64,000 nt of DNA from Micromonospora_J zhanjiangensis. Lineage in GTDB: Bacteria; Actinomycetota; Actinomycetes; Mycobacteriales; Micromonosporaceae. Of the stretch, positions 31,001 to 39,005 are shown piece after piece (within the stretch, counting starts at the first letter, position 1; every line of letters starts with the position of its first letter). Location: the NCBI RefSeq assembly GCF_042650605.1, contig NZ_JBHSBN010000007.1, positions 253,218 through 317,217 on the forward strand, written 5' to 3'. The position numbers and the translations under genes were made by a program. The notes under the pieces were generated by a model. That model made no database searches and had not been told where the DNA came from. It worked only from the letters and a program-made list of their open reading frames with translations.

Positions 31001-31772
31001 CGTACGCCTGCCAGAACTGGCGGAAGTCCATCTGCTCGCACGCCTTGATCGACGGCACCACCAGGTTGCGCGAGCCGTCCGACTTGACCAGGTCGATCGC
31101 GATGCCGAGGTTGACGTGCTCGGGCCGGCGGATCACCGGCTTGCCGTCCGCCTCGCCGAACGAGTTGTTCATCTCCGGGTGCGCGGCCAACGCCCTGACC
31201 ATGGCGTACCCGATGAGGTGGGTGAAGCTCACCTTGCCGCCGCGGCCGCGGGCCAGGTGGTTGTTGATCACGATCCGGTTGTCGACCAGCAGCTTGGCCG
31301 GCACCGCCCGGACGCTGGTCGCGGTCGGTACGGCCAGCGACGCGTCCATGTTCTGCACGATCTTGGCGGCCACCCCGCGCAGCGGTACGGTCTGCGCGCC
31401 GGTCGCGGCGGGCGTACCCGGGGTGGTGGCCTTGCGGTCGGCGGCCGCGGCCTTCGGTGCAGCCTTCGGCGCGGCGGGGGCCTTCGGGGCCGGCTGGGCC
31501 TTGGCCGGCGCGGCGGCGGACTTACCGGCCGCCGGCTCGGTGCCGGTCTTCGGAGCCGCCTTCGGCGCGCCGCCGTCGGCGCCCTTGGCCGGGGCCGTTG
31601 CCGGGGCCGGTTTCTGCTCGTTGACCGGACGGTAGTCCGCGAAGAAGTCGTGCCAGGCCGAGTCGACGCTGCTGGGGTCGGCGAGGTAGCGCTGGTACAT
31701 CTCCTCGACGATCCACTCGTTCGGGCCGAAACCCGCCAGTGGGTTTTCCTGGGAAGTCTGCTGGGTCGACAC
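28050..31772 (-). CDS. kgd: multifunctional 2-oxoglutarate metabolism enzyme Kgd (E2-E1 fusion)
   Basis: A 1240-residue TCA-cycle enzyme with 2-oxoglutarate dehydrogenase/decarboxylase activity. The N-terminal segment (NPLAGFGPNEWIVEEMYQRY) is followed by an Ala/Pro/Lys linker (about 50-115), an acyltransferase (E2-like) domain ending in DHRIIQGA with the catalytic His near residue 339, and a thiamine-diphosphate E1 domain (RGRLNVLANIVGKP, HGDAAFAGQGVVAET, RRGHNEGDDPSMSNP). No lipoyl domain is present, as in the actinobacterial OdhA/Kgd type, where lipoyl groups come from the pyruvate dehydrogenase E2. GTG start. Phosphorylated GarA/OdhI regulates such enzymes in relatives; no garA is here. 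Confidence 0.96.
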   Translation of the reverse strand: MSTQQTSQENPLAGFGPNEWIVEEMYQRYLADPSSVDSAWHDFFADYRPVNEQKPAPATAPAKGADGGAPKAAPKTGTEPAAGKSAAAPAKAQPAPKAPAAPKAAPKAAAADRKATTPGTPAATGAQTVPLRGVAAKIVQNMDASLAVPTATSVRAVPAKLLVDNRIVINNHLARGRGGKVSFTHLIGYAMVRALAAHPEMNNSFGEADGKPVIRRPEHVNLGIAIDLVKSDGSRNLVVPSIKACEQMDFRQFWQAYEDIVRRARRNELTMEDHTGATISLTNPGGIGTVHSQPRLMVGQGTIIGVGAMEYPAPYAGMSEETLADLAVSKIITLTSTYDHRIIQGAQSGEYLKVMHELLLGEHGFYDQIFTSLRIPYEPVRWVRDVAVTSEGQINKTARVHELIHAYRVRGHLMADTDPLEFKIRKHPDLDVLEHGLTLWDLDRTFAVAGFAGKPRMKLRSVLGVLRDSYCRRIGIEYMHIQDPEERRWIQERIERKYEKPETGAQKHVLNRLNAAEAFETFLQTKYVGQKRFSLEGGESLIPLLGEVLEASAEAQLDEVVIGMAHRGRLNVLANIVGKPYEKIFSEFEGHLDPRSTQGSGDVKYHLGQAGKFTTPDGEHAIKVSVTANPSHLEAVDPVMEGIVRAKQDRIDLKLEGYTVLPVAVHGDAAFAGQGVVAETLNLSQLRGYRTGGTVHVVVNNQVGFTTAPEYSRSSLYSTDVARMIQAPIFHVNGDDPEAVVRVARLAFEYRQAFNKDVVIDMVCYRRRGHNEGDDPSMSNPRMYQIIDAKRSVRKLYTEELIGRGDITVEDAEELLRDFQAQLERVFKATRDANGSAGKRPSRPRHEPEPEPEVETAVDAAVVRAVGDAHVSLPDGFTPHKRLQQLLDKRAKMSVEGNIDWAFGEIIAFGSLLRDGVTVRLAGQDSRRGTFVQRHAVVVDARTGEEHVPLSTLAGDHGRFFVHDSLLSEYAAMGFEYGYSVENPDALVCWEAQFGDFVNGAQSVLDEFVSSGEVKWGQKSAVTLLLPHGHEGQGPDHTSGRPERFLQMCAEDNMRVAIPTTPANYFHLLRRQALSPKRKPLVVFTPKSLLRHKLCVSDVEDFTGGTFQPVLRDTSGLKPESVKRVLLCTGKIYYDLVQARAERGITDTAIVRVEQLYPLPVDEVRAALAEFPDAEDFAWVQEEPANQGAWSFIALNLLEHLEGVRLRRISRPSAAAPAVGSAKMHEAEQSALIEAALPRP

Positions 31773-31972
31773 GGCCAGTAATCGCCTCTTTCACGCGGTT
31801 CGTCATCTCACGCGGGCTGTCGCCACGGGTGGAGCTGGTCAGAAGACGCGTACCAGGCTACGCCGTGCCGATACCGGCGGCGTTTCCGCATCCGTCCCGT
31901 GTCGCGTCTCACAGCCTACGGCCGCGGTGGCCGGTCGGAGGGCGGTCGGACCGCCCCCCGACCGACCGTGGC

Positions 31973-32809
31973 TCAGGAGATGTCCCGGGTCCGCACGATC
32001 ATCGTGCCGACGAACCCGGTCACCACGGCGTACGCGATCAGCACGACCGCGCCCACCCACTGCGGTGGGTTACCGGGCAGTTCGGTGCCGCTGATCATGA
32101 GCTGGGAGGCGATCGATGGCACGATGACCTGTGCCTTGGAGATCCAGTCCCACTTCAGCCACTGCTGCAACAGGCTGAAGATGATCCCGGCCGCCGCCGT
32201 CCCGACCAGGTAGAGCACCACGGCGGTGACGGTGGCGCCGATCTGGCTGCGGATCAGCACCCCGAAGCCGACCCCGAGGGTCCCCCACAGGACGTAGGCC
32301 AGCAGGTTGAGCAGGATCGGTCGGATCACTCCCCACTGGCCGAAGTGGTTGTCCACGTTCTCGGCGCCCAGGAAGATGATCGTGGCCGGGATGGTGAGCA
32401 GCGTGGTGATCAGCCAGGCGCCCGCGCCCATCAGCGCGGCGGCGACCAGCTTCCCGAGGATCACCGCGGTCCGGTGCGGGGTGGTCAGGAAGGTGGTGGT
32501 CGCGGTCTGGTGGTGGAACTCGTTGGTGACCACGATGATGCCGATCAGGGTCACGAAGAGCAGCCCGAAGAACTGGCCCGAGGTGTAGAGGTTGGCCGCC
32601 TGGTACAGCGTGTCGGCCGCGGCCCGGATCTGCTCGGCCTGCTCCGGGCTGGCGTTCGGCGGGACGTCGGTGGCCTGCTTGAAGATGAAGTGCGCGCTGA
32701 CCGCGTTGACCAGGAAGGACAACGCGAGCAGCACGAAGGCGCCCAGGCCGAACAACCACCAGGTGTTGGTGGTACGGATCTTGAGCAACTCGGCTCGGAC
32801 CAGCCTCAT
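31973..32809 (-). CDS. ABC-2 type transporter permease
   Basis: A 278-residue membrane protein with six hydrophobic segments and the typical N-terminus of ABC-2 exporters (RLVRAELLKIRTTNTWWLFG). HHQTATTTFLTTPHR between helices 2 and 3 is the coupling-helix region. Its ATG overlaps the stop of the ATPase gene, so both make one transporter. Cargo unknown. Confidence 0.87.
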   Translation of the reverse strand: MRLVRAELLKIRTTNTWWLFGLGAFVLLALSFLVNAVSAHFIFKQATDVPPNASPEQAEQIRAAADTLYQAANLYTSGQFFGLLFVTLIGIIVVTNEFHHQTATTTFLTTPHRTAVILGKLVAAALMGAGAWLITTLLTIPATIIFLGAENVDNHFGQWGVIRPILLNLLAYVLWGTLGVGFGVLIRSQIGATVTAVVLYLVGTAAAGIIFSLLQQWLKWDWISKAQVIVPSIASQLMISGTELPGNPPQWVGAVVLIAYAVVTGFVGTMIVRTRDIS

Positions 32810-33741
32810 CGGATCTCCGCCTTTCCGGCCGTCAGCTCCAGGAAGACACCTTCCAGGTCGGGGCGCTCGGTGGTCAGCTCGTGCAGTTCGACCCGGGCGG
32901 CCAGCGCGGCCTTGCCGATGGCCGGCGCGTCCGCCCCGGCGACCAACAGGGCGCCCTCCGCGCCGGGGGTCACCGTCGCGTTGATCGCGGTCAGCGCGGT
33001 GGTCAGCTCCTCGACCTGCGGGGTGCGCACCCGGACCTGGGCGCCGTGCTGCATCGACCCGAGCACCTCGGTCACCGTGCCCTGCCGGACCAGCTTCCCG
33101 GCCGCGATGATCACCACGTCGTCGGCGAGCAGCTGCATCTCGGAGAGCAGGTGGCTGGAGACCAGCACGGTCCGCCCCTCGGCGGCCAGGTTCTTGAGGA
33201 AACCGCGCATCCAGCGGATGCCCTCGGGGTCGAGTCCGTTGGCCGGCTCGTCGAGGATCAGCACCCGCGGGTCGCCGAGCATCGCGGCCGCGATGCCGAG
33301 CCGCTGCTTCATGCCGAGCGAGTAGCCCTTGAACTTGCGCTTGGCGGCCGGGGCCAGCCCGACCAGCTCCAGCGCCTCGTCCGCCCGCCGCCTGGGCAGC
33401 CCGGCTGCGGCGCAGATCACCCGCAGGTGGTTGATGCCGGTCCGGCCCTTGTGCGCGCTGGACGCCTCCAGGATCGCGCCGACCTGCCGCAGCGGGTCGG
33501 ACAGGTCGGCGTAGCGCCGGCCACCGATGGTGGCGGTCCCGCCGGACGGGGTCACCAGGTTGAGCAGCATCCGCAGCGTGGTCGTCTTACCCGCGCCGTT
33601 CGGACCCAGGAAGCCGGTCACCCGGCCCGGCTCGACGGTGAACGACAGATTGTCGACCGCTCTCAGGTTCTTGTACTGCTTTGTCAGGCCGGCGACGACG
33701 ATCCTGCCGTCCCCGGCCGTGGGGCTGCGCCCGTCGGACAT
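32806..33741 (-). CDS. ABC transporter ATP-binding protein
   Basis: A 311-residue ATPase with Walker A (GPNGAGKTT, near residue 48), the signature YSLGMKQRLG, Walker B (RVLILDEPANGLDP) and the H-loop (LVSSHLLSEM). The C-terminal 90 residues form the accessory domain seen in drug- and antibiotic-exporting ABC-2 systems. GGAGCGAG precedes the ATG. It works with the overlapping permease gene downstream. Confidence 0.9.
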   Translation of the reverse strand: MSDGRSPTAGDGRIVVAGLTKQYKNLRAVDNLSFTVEPGRVTGFLGPNGAGKTTTLRMLLNLVTPSGGTATIGGRRYADLSDPLRQVGAILEASSAHKGRTGINHLRVICAAAGLPRRRADEALELVGLAPAAKRKFKGYSLGMKQRLGIAAAMLGDPRVLILDEPANGLDPEGIRWMRGFLKNLAAEGRTVLVSSHLLSEMQLLADDVVIIAAGKLVRQGTVTEVLGSMQHGAQVRVRTPQVEELTTALTAINATVTPGAEGALLVAGADAPAIGKAALAARVELHELTTERPDLEGVFLELTAGKAEIR

Positions 33742-33925
33742 CTCGCTCCTTCAGTGGACGGCGCCACCGGACGGTCGCGCCGTTGCACAGCGTGACGGTT
33801 CCGGGGTGCCGCGGTCAATCCGGCTGGATGCGGAACCCGGTCTCATCCCCGGGCCGGACCCGCTCATCCCCGAGCAGGACGGCGCCGGTGGGCGAGGGCG
33901 CCCGTACGGGACGTGACGTGGATGG

Positions 33926-34588
33926 TCAGACCGCGATCCAGGTGGCCCGGGCGTGGCCGAGTCGGCTGCCGTCCGCGCCGTACAGGGTGGAGTGGGCGAG
34001 CGCCTTGCGGCCGTCGGTGCCCAGCAGGCGCCCGGTCACCACGCACTCGTCGCCGGGCGCCGGCACGGCCTCGACCACCGCCGCGATCCGGCCCAGCACG
34101 TACGGCCGGCCCGCGCCGAGGACCGCCCAGCCGCCGGGGCAGTCCAGGGCCGCCCAGACCGTCTCGCGCGTCACGTCGGCCGGGGCGCGGAACGGCGCGG
34201 CGGTCCGACCGTCCGGCAGCCGGCCCGGGAAGATCCGTAACCCGTCGGGGTGCTCCGGGCCGCAGACGTAGCAGGTCGGGAAGGGGTGGTCGACGAAACC
34301 GGGGTAGTCGGCCGACGCCTCGACCGCCGTCGCCCGGGGCACCGTGGGCACCGTCGCGTCGAACGGCTCGACCCGGCGTACCTCGGCCACCAGTTCGCCG
34401 TCGGGGTCGCGTACCTCGGTGGTGTCGGCACCGGCGACGACGGTGAGCGGCGTGGCCAGCGGCGGCGGCCGGCGCAGGGTGACCTCGGCCGGCCCGGTGC
34501 CGGCGGGCGGCGCGGCGGCGAAGATCCCGGCCGCGTACCCGCCGTTGCCGGAGTTCGGCGGTCCGTTGAAACGCGCTTCCACGATCAT
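33926..34588 (-). CDS. hotdog-fold thioesterase-like protein
   Basis: A 220-residue protein resembling a double-hotdog acyl-CoA thioesterase: ARFNGPPNSGNGGYAAGIFA at the start, FPTCYVCGPEHPDGLRIFPG in the middle and a second hotdog (VWAALDCPGGWAVLG through STLYGADGSRLGHARATWIAV). ATG 34588 is chosen because TAGGGT lies six bases upstream (34600 to 34595), giving a leaderless transcript; 34594 is an alternative. Substrate unknown. Divergent from olsB. Confidence 0.72.
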   Translation of the reverse strand: MIVEARFNGPPNSGNGGYAAGIFAAAPPAGTGPAEVTLRRPPPLATPLTVVAGADTTEVRDPDGELVAEVRRVEPFDATVPTVPRATAVEASADYPGFVDHPFPTCYVCGPEHPDGLRIFPGRLPDGRTAAPFRAPADVTRETVWAALDCPGGWAVLGAGRPYVLGRIAAVVEAVPAPGDECVVTGRLLGTDGRKALAHSTLYGADGSRLGHARATWIAV

Positions 34589-34705
34589 GGGCACACCCTA
34601 TGGGAGGTGCCCCGGCAGGCCCGGCGCACCGGCGTTCATCCGATCGACACCCGGTCCACCGGCGGCCGACACCCCACCGGCAGCGGGCCGCTCTACACAG
34701 AATCC

Positions 34706-35500
34706 ATGGCAGTTCTCCTCACCGCTCCCGCACCCACCGGCACCAGCGGTTACACCCTGCTGATCGCCGACGACGACGCACAGGTCGCCGCCGCGCAGCG
34801 GCTGCGCCACCAGGTCTTCGCCGAGGAACTCGGCGCCACCCTGCACACCCTCCGGTCGGGCCTGGACATCGACCCCTTCGACGAGCACTGCGACCACCTG
34901 CTGGTCCGCGACGACAGCACCGGACAGGTGGTCGGCACCTACCGGATGCTGCCGCCGGACCGGGTCGGCCGGGCCGGCGGCCGGTACGCCGAGGCCGAGT
35001 TCGACCTGACCGCCCTGCGCCCGCTCACCGACCAACTGGTGGAGATCGGCCGGTCCTGCGTGCACCCCGAGCACCGGTCCGGCGCCGTGATCAACCTGAT
35101 GTGGGCCGGCATCGCCCGCTACCTGCACCTGCGTGGTCTGCGGTGGCTCGGCGGCTGCGCCTCAGTCCCGCTGGACGACGGCGGGACGACCGCCGCCGGC
35201 GTGTGGGACCGGTTCGCCACCCGGCACCTGTCACCGCCGGCGCTGCGGGTCCGCCCCGGCCGACCCTGGCTCGCCGAGCCGGCCGGCGCGGCGGCGGTGT
35301 CGGCCCGGCTCGCGGCCGGCGCGGACGCCCCACGGGTCGGCGTACCGGCCCTGCTCAAGGGTTACCTGCGGCTCGGCGCCTGGGTCTGCGGCGAACCGGC
35401 GTACGACCCCGACTTCGACGTCGCCGACTTCTACGTCCTGCTCTCAATGGACCGGATGCACCCCCGCTACCGCCGGCACTTCCTGGGGGAGGAGTCGTGA
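34706..35500 (+). CDS. olsB: ornithine N-alpha-acyltransferase OlsB-like (lyso-ornithine lipid synthesis)
   Basis: A 264-residue GNAT-fold acyltransferase. RLRHQVFAEELGA, FDEHCDHLLVRD, VVGTYRMLPP and LVEIGRSCVHPEHRSGAVINLMW are the family blocks that bind the acyl carrier substrate and ornithine. It would transfer a 3-hydroxyacyl group from ACP to ornithine, the first step of phosphate-free ornithine lipids. Its end overlaps the start of the acyltransferase gene (GTGA), the classical OlsB-OlsA pairing. The ATG at 34706 is the first good start in the frame. Confidence 0.84.
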   Translation: MAVLLTAPAPTGTSGYTLLIADDDAQVAAAQRLRHQVFAEELGATLHTLRSGLDIDPFDEHCDHLLVRDDSTGQVVGTYRMLPPDRVGRAGGRYAEAEFDLTALRPLTDQLVEIGRSCVHPEHRSGAVINLMWAGIARYLHLRGLRWLGGCASVPLDDGGTTAAGVWDRFATRHLSPPALRVRPGRPWLAEPAGAAAVSARLAAGADAPRVGVPALLKGYLRLGAWVCGEPAYDPDFDVADFYVLLSMDRMHPRYRRHFLGEES

Positions 35501-36534
35501 GCCCGGCCGGCGTGGCGGCGTACCCCGATCGGGCGCTCTGGCAGCCGCGGTCCGCCTGCGGACCGGGTTGCCTGCCCGCGACCGGCGCCGATCCGACCGT
35601 CTCCGGGCCGCGCCAGGCGGCCCGGCTGATCGCGCTGCTCGGCGTCATGCTGCTCGGCGCCGCGCTGCTGCCGGTGCTGCCGGTGCTGACCTCCGCCGGC
35701 CGGCACCGGGCCGGTCGGGTCTGGGCCCGCGGCGTCCTGCGCGCCGTCGGCGTCCGGTTGACCGTCAGGGGGCGCCCGCCCACCCGACGGGCGCTGCTGG
35801 TGGCCAACCACGTCTCCTGGCTGGACATCGTCGCGGTGCTGGCCATCTCGCCGAGCCGGCTGCTGGCCAAGCGCGAGGTCCGCGACTGGCCGCTGGTCGG
35901 CCCGCTGGCCGCGGCCGCCGGCACGATCTTCGTGGACCGGTCCCGGCCCCGGGCGCTGCCCGGCACGGTGGCCCGGGTGACCGCGCGGCTGCGCGCCGGT
36001 GGCGTGGTCGCGGTCTTCCCGGAGGGTACGACCTGGTGCGGCGGCCCCGGAGGACCCGGGTACGGCGACATGGTCGGCCGGTTCCGGCCGGCGTTGTTCC
36101 AGGCGGCGCTGGACGCCGGGGTGCCGGTCGTGCCGTTGACCCTGCGTTACCGGTCGGCCGTCGGGGCGCGGGACACCACGGCGGCGGCCTTCCTCGGCGA
36201 CGACAACCTGTGGCGGTCGCTGCGCCGGGTGCTGGCGGTCCGGGGACTGACCGTCTCGGCGCGGCTGGCCGACGCGCTGCACCCGGACGCCGGTGCCGAC
36301 CGGCGGGCCCTGGCCCGGCTCGCCGAGCGGGCCGTCCACGGCGGCGCCGTGCCCGCGAACCTTTCCCGGCGCGGCCGGTCCGAGGTGCCGGTCCCGGTCC
36401 CGGTCCCGGTTCGGGTTCGGGTCCCGGTCCCGGTCCCGGTTCGGGTCCCGGTTCGGGTCCCGGTTCGGGTCCCGGTCACGGTCCCGCTTGGCGGGCGTCC
36501 CGCCGCGCGGGACCCGCTCGACCTGGCCGCCTGA
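35497..36534 (+). CDS. olsA: lysophospholipid-type acyltransferase OlsA-like, with a repeat-encoded tail
   Basis: A 345-residue PlsC-family enzyme. NHVSWLD (His105, Asp110) is the HX4D catalytic motif and FPEGTTW (174-180) binds the phosphate or acyl acceptor; one or two N-terminal hydrophobic segments anchor it. Paired with OlsB it would add the second fatty acid to lyso-ornithine lipid; ordinary phosphatidate synthesis is the alternative. GTG start with GGGGAGGAG upstream. After residue 298 the protein is a run of Val-Pro/Val-Arg dipeptides encoded by a hexanucleotide microsatellite, probably disordered and not part of the enzyme. Confidence 0.84.
   Translation: MSPAGVAAYPDRALWQPRSACGPGCLPATGADPTVSGPRQAARLIALLGVMLLGAALLPVLPVLTSAGRHRAGRVWARGVLRAVGVRLTVRGRPPTRRALLVANHVSWLDIVAVLAISPSRLLAKREVRDWPLVGPLAAAAGTIFVDRSRPRALPGTVARVTARLRAGGVVAVFPEGTTWCGGPGGPGYGDMVGRFRPALFQAALDAGVPVVPLTLRYRSAVGARDTTAAAFLGDDNLWRSLRRVLAVRGLTVSARLADALHPDAGADRRALARLAERAVHGGAVPANLSRRGRSEVPVPVPVPVRVRVPVPVPVRVPVRVPVRVPVTVPLGGRPAARDPLDLAA
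36389..36483. repeat. hexanucleotide microsatellite (GTCCCG/GTTCGG) in olsA
   Basis: A run of about 95 bases made of GTCCCG and GTTCGG hexamers encodes alternating Val-Pro and Val-Arg. Blocks of 12 bases (GTCCCGGTTCGG) are iterated near the end. Whole-hexamer slippage would keep the frame, so length can vary without loss of the protein. Confidence 0.85.
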
Positions 36535-36680
36535 GCCGACGTCTGCCCCACCAGGTGGCCCGGACACCTCGATTTCGGTGCCACATCAAGAACTGGTAAC
36601 CACATCGCCTTCGATGTGGGCGCCGAATTCGACACCTCCGCCGGCCGTACCACCCGCCGCGACGAAGGTCGTGGTGCAGA

Positions 36681-36718
36681 CGCGATGTATCGCGTTATAG
36701 TCAACGTGATACATCGCG
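36681..36718 (+). promoter_or_regulatory. PadR-type operator and promoter of the DUF4097-padR operon
   Basis: CGCGATGTATC (36681-36691) and GATACATCGCG (36708-36718) are perfect inverted 11-bp arms. The ATGTATC/GATACAT core is typical of PadR-family binding sites. The 16-base spacer holds TATAGT (36696-36701), a good -10 box, so bound repressor would block the promoter. The padR gene is the second gene of the operon. Confidence 0.75.
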
Positions 36719-36738
36719 GGTGGCCCGGGGAGGACGGC

Positions 36739-37605
36739 ATGGCCAGTTGGACGGTCGGCGAGCCGCGGCGGCTCACCCTGTCCGAGTCGGTGGACCGGCT
36801 CGACGTGCACCTGGTGGTGGGGCGACTCAACGTGATGGCCACCGACGGGCCCGCCCGGGTCGAGGTGACCCGGATCGGCCGGTCGCCGGTCGCCGTGGAA
36901 CACCGGGACGGCCGGCTCGTCGTCCGGCAGGACGGGATCCCGAGGCGGCCCGGCCCGCTCTGGTGGCTGCGGAGCCGGACGCTCCGGGCGGACGTCTCGA
37001 TCGCCGTACCGGCCGGGGTCGTGGCCGACCTGCGGCTGATCGACGGCCCGGTGATCGTGTCCGGCCTGCGGGCCGAGACCACCGTCGACGTCACCTCCGG
37101 GCAGGTGACCCTGCTCGGGCTCGACGGCACCACGAACGCGAAGCTGGTCAGCGGGCCGGTCGAGGCGCTCGGGGTGGCCGGCGACCTGTCGATGGAGACG
37201 GTCTCCGGTGAGCTGGTGCTGGCCGACGGCACCGCCGGCCGGGTGCGGGCCAGCACGGTCTCCGGCGCCATCACCTGCGACCTGGACAGCGCCTGGCACA
37301 GCGAGGTCCGACTCGGCACGACGTCCGGCAGCGTCACCGTACGGGTCCCGGAGGACAGCGACCTGACCGTGCACCTGCACACCGGCAGCGGGCGGATCAC
37401 CAGCGCCTTCCCCCAGGTGCGGCCCGGGACCCGGCTCTGGTCCGCGACCGGCCACGGCGTGCTCGGCGCCGGGCAGGGCAAGCTGTGGGTCGACTCCGCG
37501 TCTGGCAGCATCGCCCTGTTGGCCCGTCCGGTCGACCGGGACGGCTTCGGTCCGGCCCCAAAGACCGGGCGGGACGGGCCCGGCGGTGAGGAGGTCGATC
37601 CGTGA
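36739..37605 (+). CDS. DUF4097-family (adhesin-like beta-repeat) protein
   Basis: A 288-residue protein rich in short beta-strands with repeated patterns such as TSGQVTLLG, VSGPVEALG, VSGELVLAD, VSGAITCDL and TSGSVTVRV, the hallmark of the DUF4097 beta-helix fold. There is no signal peptide, so it is probably cytosolic or membrane-associated. ATG 36739 is the start; GGGGAGG lies upstream. Its stop overlaps padR (GTGA). DUF4097-PadR pairs are common in actinobacteria and are thought to sense envelope stress, but the role is not established. Confidence 0.82.
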   Translation: MASWTVGEPRRLTLSESVDRLDVHLVVGRLNVMATDGPARVEVTRIGRSPVAVEHRDGRLVVRQDGIPRRPGPLWWLRSRTLRADVSIAVPAGVVADLRLIDGPVIVSGLRAETTVDVTSGQVTLLGLDGTTNAKLVSGPVEALGVAGDLSMETVSGELVLADGTAGRVRASTVSGAITCDLDSAWHSEVRLGTTSGSVTVRVPEDSDLTVHLHTGSGRITSAFPQVRPGTRLWSATGHGVLGAGQGKLWVDSASGSIALLARPVDRDGFGPAPKTGRDGPGGEEVDP

Positions 37606-38207
37606 CGGCGGTGTTCAGCCACGGCCGGCTGCGGCTCTATCTGCTCAAGCTCCTCGACGACGGCCCGAAGCACGGCTACGAGCTGATCCGGCTGCTGGAA
37701 CACCGCTTCCACGGCACCTACGCGCCGAGCGCCGGCACCGTCTATCCACGGCTGCAACGGATGGAAACCGAGGGACTGGTCGCGCACACCCGGGTGGGCG
37801 GACGCAAGGTCTACGAGATCACCGCGGCCGGGCGGGACGAACTGCACCGGCGGGCGGCCGAACTGGCCGAGTTGGAGATCGACATCAGCGCCTCGGTGGC
37901 GGACCTGGCCAGCCTGGCCGGCCAGATCCGGTCCGGGGTCCGCGACTCGGTCCGCGACCTGCGGCGGGAGCTGCGCGAGGCGGCGCGGGAGACCCGCCGC
38001 AACGGGTGGGGGATGTCGACCGAGGCGGCGTCGCCCGGCCCGGCCGCCCCGGTCGACCTGAGCACCGAGTTCGAGGACCGGCTGGCCGCGTTCGTCACCG
38101 AGGTCCGGGCCAGGGCGAGCCACAGCCACGCGTCCGAGCGGCAGTTGCGGGCCGCCATCCGGGTGCTGGACGGCGCCCTGGACGCGCTGCGCCGGCTGTT
38201 GCGCTGA
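37602..38207 (+). CDS. PadR-family transcriptional regulator
   Basis: A 201-residue regulator with an N-terminal winged helix-turn-helix (LYLLKLLDDGPKHGYELIRLL, then APSAGTVYPRLQRMETEGLV) and a long C-terminal helical dimerisation part. GTG start overlapping the DUF4097 stop. It most likely binds the 11-bp inverted repeat upstream of the operon and represses its own expression until a signal is sensed. Confidence 0.87.
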   Translation: MTAVFSHGRLRLYLLKLLDDGPKHGYELIRLLEHRFHGTYAPSAGTVYPRLQRMETEGLVAHTRVGGRKVYEITAAGRDELHRRAAELAELEIDISASVADLASLAGQIRSGVRDSVRDLRRELREAARETRRNGWGMSTEAASPGPAAPVDLSTEFEDRLAAFVTEVRARASHSHASERQLRAAIRVLDGALDALRRLLR

Positions 38208-38241
38208 CCCGCCGTCGTCCGACGCCGCCCGGTTTGGCGGC

Positions 38242-38270
38242 TCTCAGAAAACTTTCAGGCAGTCACCAGC
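38242..38270 (+). promoter_or_regulatory. three direct CAG-centred boxes at 11-bp spacing, candidate response-regulator site
   Basis: TCTCAGA (38242-38248), TTTCAGG (38253-38259) and CACCAGC (38264-38270) repeat at exactly 11-bp intervals just upstream of the response-regulator gene. The 7-N4-7 geometry is that of PhoP boxes (TCACAGC-N4-TCACAGC), though the individual matches are partial. Confidence 0.42.
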
Positions 38271-38291
38271 CATGACGCAGGGGTCGGACGC

Positions 38292-39005
38292 ATGATGGTC
38301 GGCATGGCCGCGACCCAGTCCGAAGCACGTCTGCTCGTCGTCGAGGACGACCCGAACATCCTTGAACTGCTCTCCGCCAGCCTCCGGTTCGCCGGCTTCG
38401 ACGTGGCGACCGCCACCAGCGGCAGCGCGGCGGTGCGGGCGGCCAAGGATCGTCGGCCCGACCTCGTCGTGCTCGACGTCATGCTGCCGGACCTGGACGG
38501 CTTCGAGGTGATTCGGCTGATGCGCGAGAGCGGCACGCGTACGCCCGTCGTGTTCCTGACCGCGCGGGACGCCACCGACGACAAGATCCGTGGCCTCACC
38601 CTGGGCGGCGACGACTACGTCACCAAGCCGTTCAGCCTGGAGGAGTTGACCGCCCGGATCCGGGCCGTGCTGCGGCGTACGGCCACCGGGGAGCAGGCGC
38701 CGGCCCGGCTCACCTTCGCCGACCTGGAACTGGACGAGGAGACCCACGAGGTGCACCGGGCCGGGCGCCGGGTCCAGTTGTCGCCGACCGAGTTCAAGCT
38801 GCTGCGCTACCTGATGCTGAACGCCAACCGGGTGCTGTCCAAGGCGCAGATCCTCGACCACGTGTGGAACTACGACTTCCGCGGCGACGACAACATCGTC
38901 GAGTCGTACATCTCGTACCTGCGGCGGAAGGTCGACAACACCCAACCGCGCCTGATCCACACCCTGCGCGGCGTCGGCTACGTCCTGCGCAAGCCGGCGG
39001 CATGA
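38292..39005 (+). CDS. OmpR/PhoB-family response regulator, PhoP-like
   Basis: A 237-residue regulator. The receiver has the acidic pair (VVEDD), phospho-acceptor Asp62 (VLDVMLPD), Thr90 and Lys112 (YVTKPFS); the C-terminal winged helix is LTFADLELDEETHEVHRAGR through SYLRRKVD. The wording of both domains is close to mycobacterial PhoP (FLTARDATDDKIRGLTLGGDDYVTKPFS-type block). It forms an operon with the overlapping kinase gene (ATGA), and an HtrA protease follows. Start at ATG 38292 with AGGGG upstream; 38295 and 38304 are alternatives. Confidence 0.9.
   Translation: MMVGMAATQSEARLLVVEDDPNILELLSASLRFAGFDVATATSGSAAVRAAKDRRPDLVVLDVMLPDLDGFEVIRLMRESGTRTPVVFLTARDATDDKIRGLTLGGDDYVTKPFSLEELTARIRAVLRRTATGEQAPARLTFADLELDEETHEVHRAGRRVQLSPTEFKLLRYLMLNANRVLSKAQILDHVWNYDFRGDDNIVESYISYLRRKVDNTQPRLIHTLRGVGYVLRKPAA

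Noticed and set aside
28572..31781. A 1069-codon frame antisense to kgd
   Set aside because: Codon bias of kgd leaves the opposite strand open. The translation is low in complexity (Val/Arg/His/Asp-rich) and matches nothing.
36389..36483. Repeat block as a CRISPR array
   Set aside because: The units are six bases long with no spacers, and the block lies in frame inside a gene.
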